Source: Flavobacteriales bacterium (GTDB lineage: Bacteria > Bacteroidota > Bacteroidia > Flavobacteriales > Flavobacteriaceae). From it: a stretch of 5,539 bases of DNA. The stretch covers positions 1 to 5,539 of the forward strand of contig WGAP01000178.1 of assembly GCA_015494775.1 (NCBI GenBank). The letters run 5' to 3'. Both the position numbers and the translations under genes were made by a program. The notes under the pieces are model-generated. The model had not been told where the DNA came from and searched no databases. It saw only the letters and a program-made list of their open reading frames with translations. Shown piece after piece: positions 5,492 through 5,539 of the stretch (position 1 is the stretch's first letter; the number at the start of each line of letters is the position of its first letter).

Positions 5492-5539
5492 TCGCCGTAG
5501 ATTTTCAAAAGAATTCGTTCAAAAGGTTCGGCCACCTGA
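5488..5539 (-). CDS. C-terminal end of a probable MrpE/MnhE (MbhA-like) subunit, partial
   Basis: Only the last 16 codons and the TGA stop are in the window; the rest lies beyond the right edge. The visible tail reads QVAEPFERILLKIYGE. A polar tail with an FE-R-LL pattern suits the cytoplasmic C-terminus of MrpE, but it is too short to identify the family by itself. The call rests mainly on position: in Mrp operons and in the mbh antiporter module, mrpE directly precedes mrpF and mrpG. The stop codon overlaps the mrpF start in an ATGA junction, so the two genes are probably translationally coupled. MrpE is a small membrane subunit needed for assembly or full activity of Mrp antiporters. Any other small protein ending just before mrpF cannot be excluded from this tail. 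Confidence 0.6.
   Translation of the reverse strand, partial: QVAEPFERILLKIYGE

Noticed and set aside
1..5539. Terminators, CRISPR arrays, insertion sequences, tRNA or other RNA genes
   Set aside because: None is visible. Coding sequence fills the window apart from gaps of at most 12 bases, and no terminal repeats, transposase-like proteins or regularly spaced repeats were found.

Overview
The window is one stretch of a tightly packed operon, all on the minus strand and read from high to low coordinates. It encodes the membrane antiporter module of an Mrp-type Na+/H+ antiporter, in the dissected form known from the Mrp-derived membrane arm of archaeal Mbh/Mbx/Mbs respiratory complexes and their bacterial relatives. 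No taxonomic marker gene is present. Mid-range base composition, strong use of GCC for Ala and TTG for Leu, and mostly weak or absent Shine-Dalgarno sequences suggest a bacterium of a Bacteroidota/Calditrichota/Ignavibacteria-like kind, but this is only a guess.

In order of transcription the genes are: the last codons of an MrpE-like protein (5488-5539, partial), mrpF (5231-5491), mrpG (4843-5220), a small DUF4040/MbhD-like protein matching part of the C-terminal region of MrpA (4556-4846), a fusion of an MbhE-like segment with MrpB (3816-4559), mrpC (3431-3823), a first MrpD/NuoN-type channel protein (1956-3437), a second, longer NuoL/HyfB-like channel protein (102-1943), and the first 32 codons of another membrane protein (1-98, partial). 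The start of that last protein resembles NuoH/HyfC/MbhM. Adjacent genes overlap by 4-8 bases or are separated by 3-12 bases, so the set is almost certainly co-transcribed and translationally coupled. The promoter lies outside the window, beyond 5539, and no terminator is visible. There is no non-coding stretch longer than 12 bases.

Together the proteins should form a membrane complex that couples Na+ and H+ movement. MrpF, MrpG, the MrpA fragments, MrpB and MrpC form the sodium-side/antiporter part, and the two D-type proteins are the proton-path subunits. MrpA is not one ~800-residue protein here: its C-terminal parts are separate or fused to MrpB, and the NuoL-like part lies at the downstream end. 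Two D-type subunits in tandem followed by a possible NuoH-like gene is the order recalled for Mbx/Mbs (H, H', M). The module may therefore be the membrane arm of a larger redox-driven complex whose catalytic genes lie just below coordinate 1. The most notable molecular observation is that the first D-type protein lacks the usual lysines of its TM7 and TM8 ion path (Glu and Val instead), while the second D-type protein keeps all of them.
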